Positions 63,543 to 64,000 of a stretch of 64,000 nucleotides of DNA are shown in pieces. The stretch is taken from NCBI GenBank assembly GCA_963827595.1, contig CAWHBT010000016.1:124001-188000 (forward strand), in the 5' to 3' direction. The notes under the pieces are model-generated. The model was not told the DNA's origin and searched no databases. It saw only the letters and a list, made by a program, of their open reading frames with translations. The stretch is from DATEDA01 sp963827595. Its GTDB lineage: Bacteria; Pseudomonadota; Gammaproteobacteria; Burkholderiales; SG8-39. Made by a program: the position numbers and the translations under genes. How positions within the stretch are numbered: position 1 is the stretch's first letter; each line of letters opens with the position of its first letter.

Positions 63543-64000
63543 TCAGAGCAGGAGGTCTTTCGAAAACCCGCGCTGCTTGAGCGCCGCGCGCAGGTGCGCC
63601 AACGCCTCGAGCTGGATCTGCCGCACCCGCTCGCGCGTGAGCTCCGAGCCGATCGGCCAGACTCTCCAGCGTGCAGACCTCGCGGCCCTTCAGCCCGAAC
63701 CGGCACTCGATCACCGTCCGCTGCTTGTCGTTGAGCTGGCTGAGCCACTCGTCCACGAGGGTCGCGAGCTCGGTGGAAGCGAGCAGCGCCTCGGGCGTTG
63801 CGCCCGAGTCGTCCGCGATCGACTCGCCGATCGACAGCATCGGATCGACGTCGAGCGGCGCGTCGAGGGAGGCGAGGTGCTCGTTGTGGGCGAGCACCCG
63901 GCGCACCGCCTCCGGGTCCCGCCCGATGAGGTGCGCGATGTCCTCGACCCGCGGCTCGCGCTCGGCCGAGGCCTCGAGGTGGCGGCGCGCGCGGAGCACG
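63543..64000 (-). CDS. rpoS: RNA polymerase sigma factor RpoS, 3' part (partial, frameshifted)
   Basis: The C-terminal ~150 residues of a sigma-70-family factor running off the right edge. Region 3 (ASLDAPLDVDPMLSIGESIADD) is characteristic of RpoS, and region 4 has LNDKQRTVIECRFGL and RERVRQIQLEAL. One extra base at 63643 (minus-strand A in CTCGGAGCTC) breaks the frame; removing it gives the expected LADRLGLTRERVRQIQ and an end at KDLLL. So the gene is probably intact in the organism. Governs the general stress/stationary-phase response. Confidence 0.85.

Overview
The window is GC-rich, densely packed, ordinary-looking chromosomal DNA, most probably from a betaproteobacterium (Burkholderiales/Rhodocyclales-like, perhaps a metagenome-assembled genome). 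The pointers are the RpoS-type sigma factor at the right edge, the formate dehydrogenase region with DUF3305/DUF3306, TAT-target and TorD genes, the ybbA-ybbP/tesA/selU block, and the two-domain class I fumarase. I see no tRNA, rRNA, CRISPR array, phage or insertion sequence. No gene-free stretch exceeds 300 bases; the largest gaps (7237-7484, 17849-18080, 10205-10403, 17285-17482, 23308-23499) hold promoters, inverted repeats or a partial duplication.

Layout. 1-4.0 kb: a small hypothetical and a large DUF748 protein. 4.1-10.2 kb: a leftward uspA / acyl-CoA ligase / orphan solute-binding protein unit, divergent from a glutaryl-CoA branch (3-hydroxyacyl-CoA dehydrogenase, gcdH). 10.2-12.3 kb: a duplicated gcdH tail, tag, and two exported YqgE/AlgH paralogs. 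12.3-17.8 kb: clpB behind a heat-shock promoter, divergent from a Ser/Thr kinase with a cyclic-nucleotide-binding domain, then a LysR regulator and a small unknown gene. 18-20.9 kb: a secreted MetX-like hydrolase and an acyl-CoA synthetase. 20.9-23.3 kb: mobB-moeA-moaD-moaE. 23.5-25.5 kb: arsC-aquaporin facing arsR-arsI. 25.5-27.0 kb: fumarase. 27.1-33.6 kb: a seven-gene oxyanion import operon (TupABC, molbindin, a MolABC/FecBCD-type importer) with a divergent ModE-like regulator. 34-43.4 kb: a formate dehydrogenase operon. 43.5-47.4 kb: moaA-fdhD-mobA-moeA. 47.4-52 kb: rmuC, a third CoA ligase, a kinase remnant and a TAXI protein. 52-57.8 kb: ybbP-ybbA / tesA-selU and a histone-deacetylase-like gene. 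57.9-63.5 kb: moxR-DUF58-transglutaminase-mltB-GNAT. 63.5 kb to the end: the 3' part of rpoS.

The unifying theme is molybdenum/tungsten: uptake, regulation, cofactor synthesis, formate dehydrogenase and its maturation factors occupy about 20 of the 64 kb.

The most unusual signal is a 63-nt repeated cassette found at three unrelated operon junctions (40234-40296, 46027-46089, and a tandem dimer at 61848-61970). Each unit begins with ATGA overlapping the stop of the upstream gene, encodes a 20-residue peptide containing APGRPKRE, carries a Shine-Dalgarno-like element, and ends in ATGA overlapping the start of the downstream gene. It looks like a portable translational coupler.

Five conserved genes carry a single disruption each (MetX-like, fumarase, MolA-like binding protein, Fe-S protein, rpoS). 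This is more easily explained by residual sequencing or assembly errors than by decay, and the predictions there should be read accordingly.
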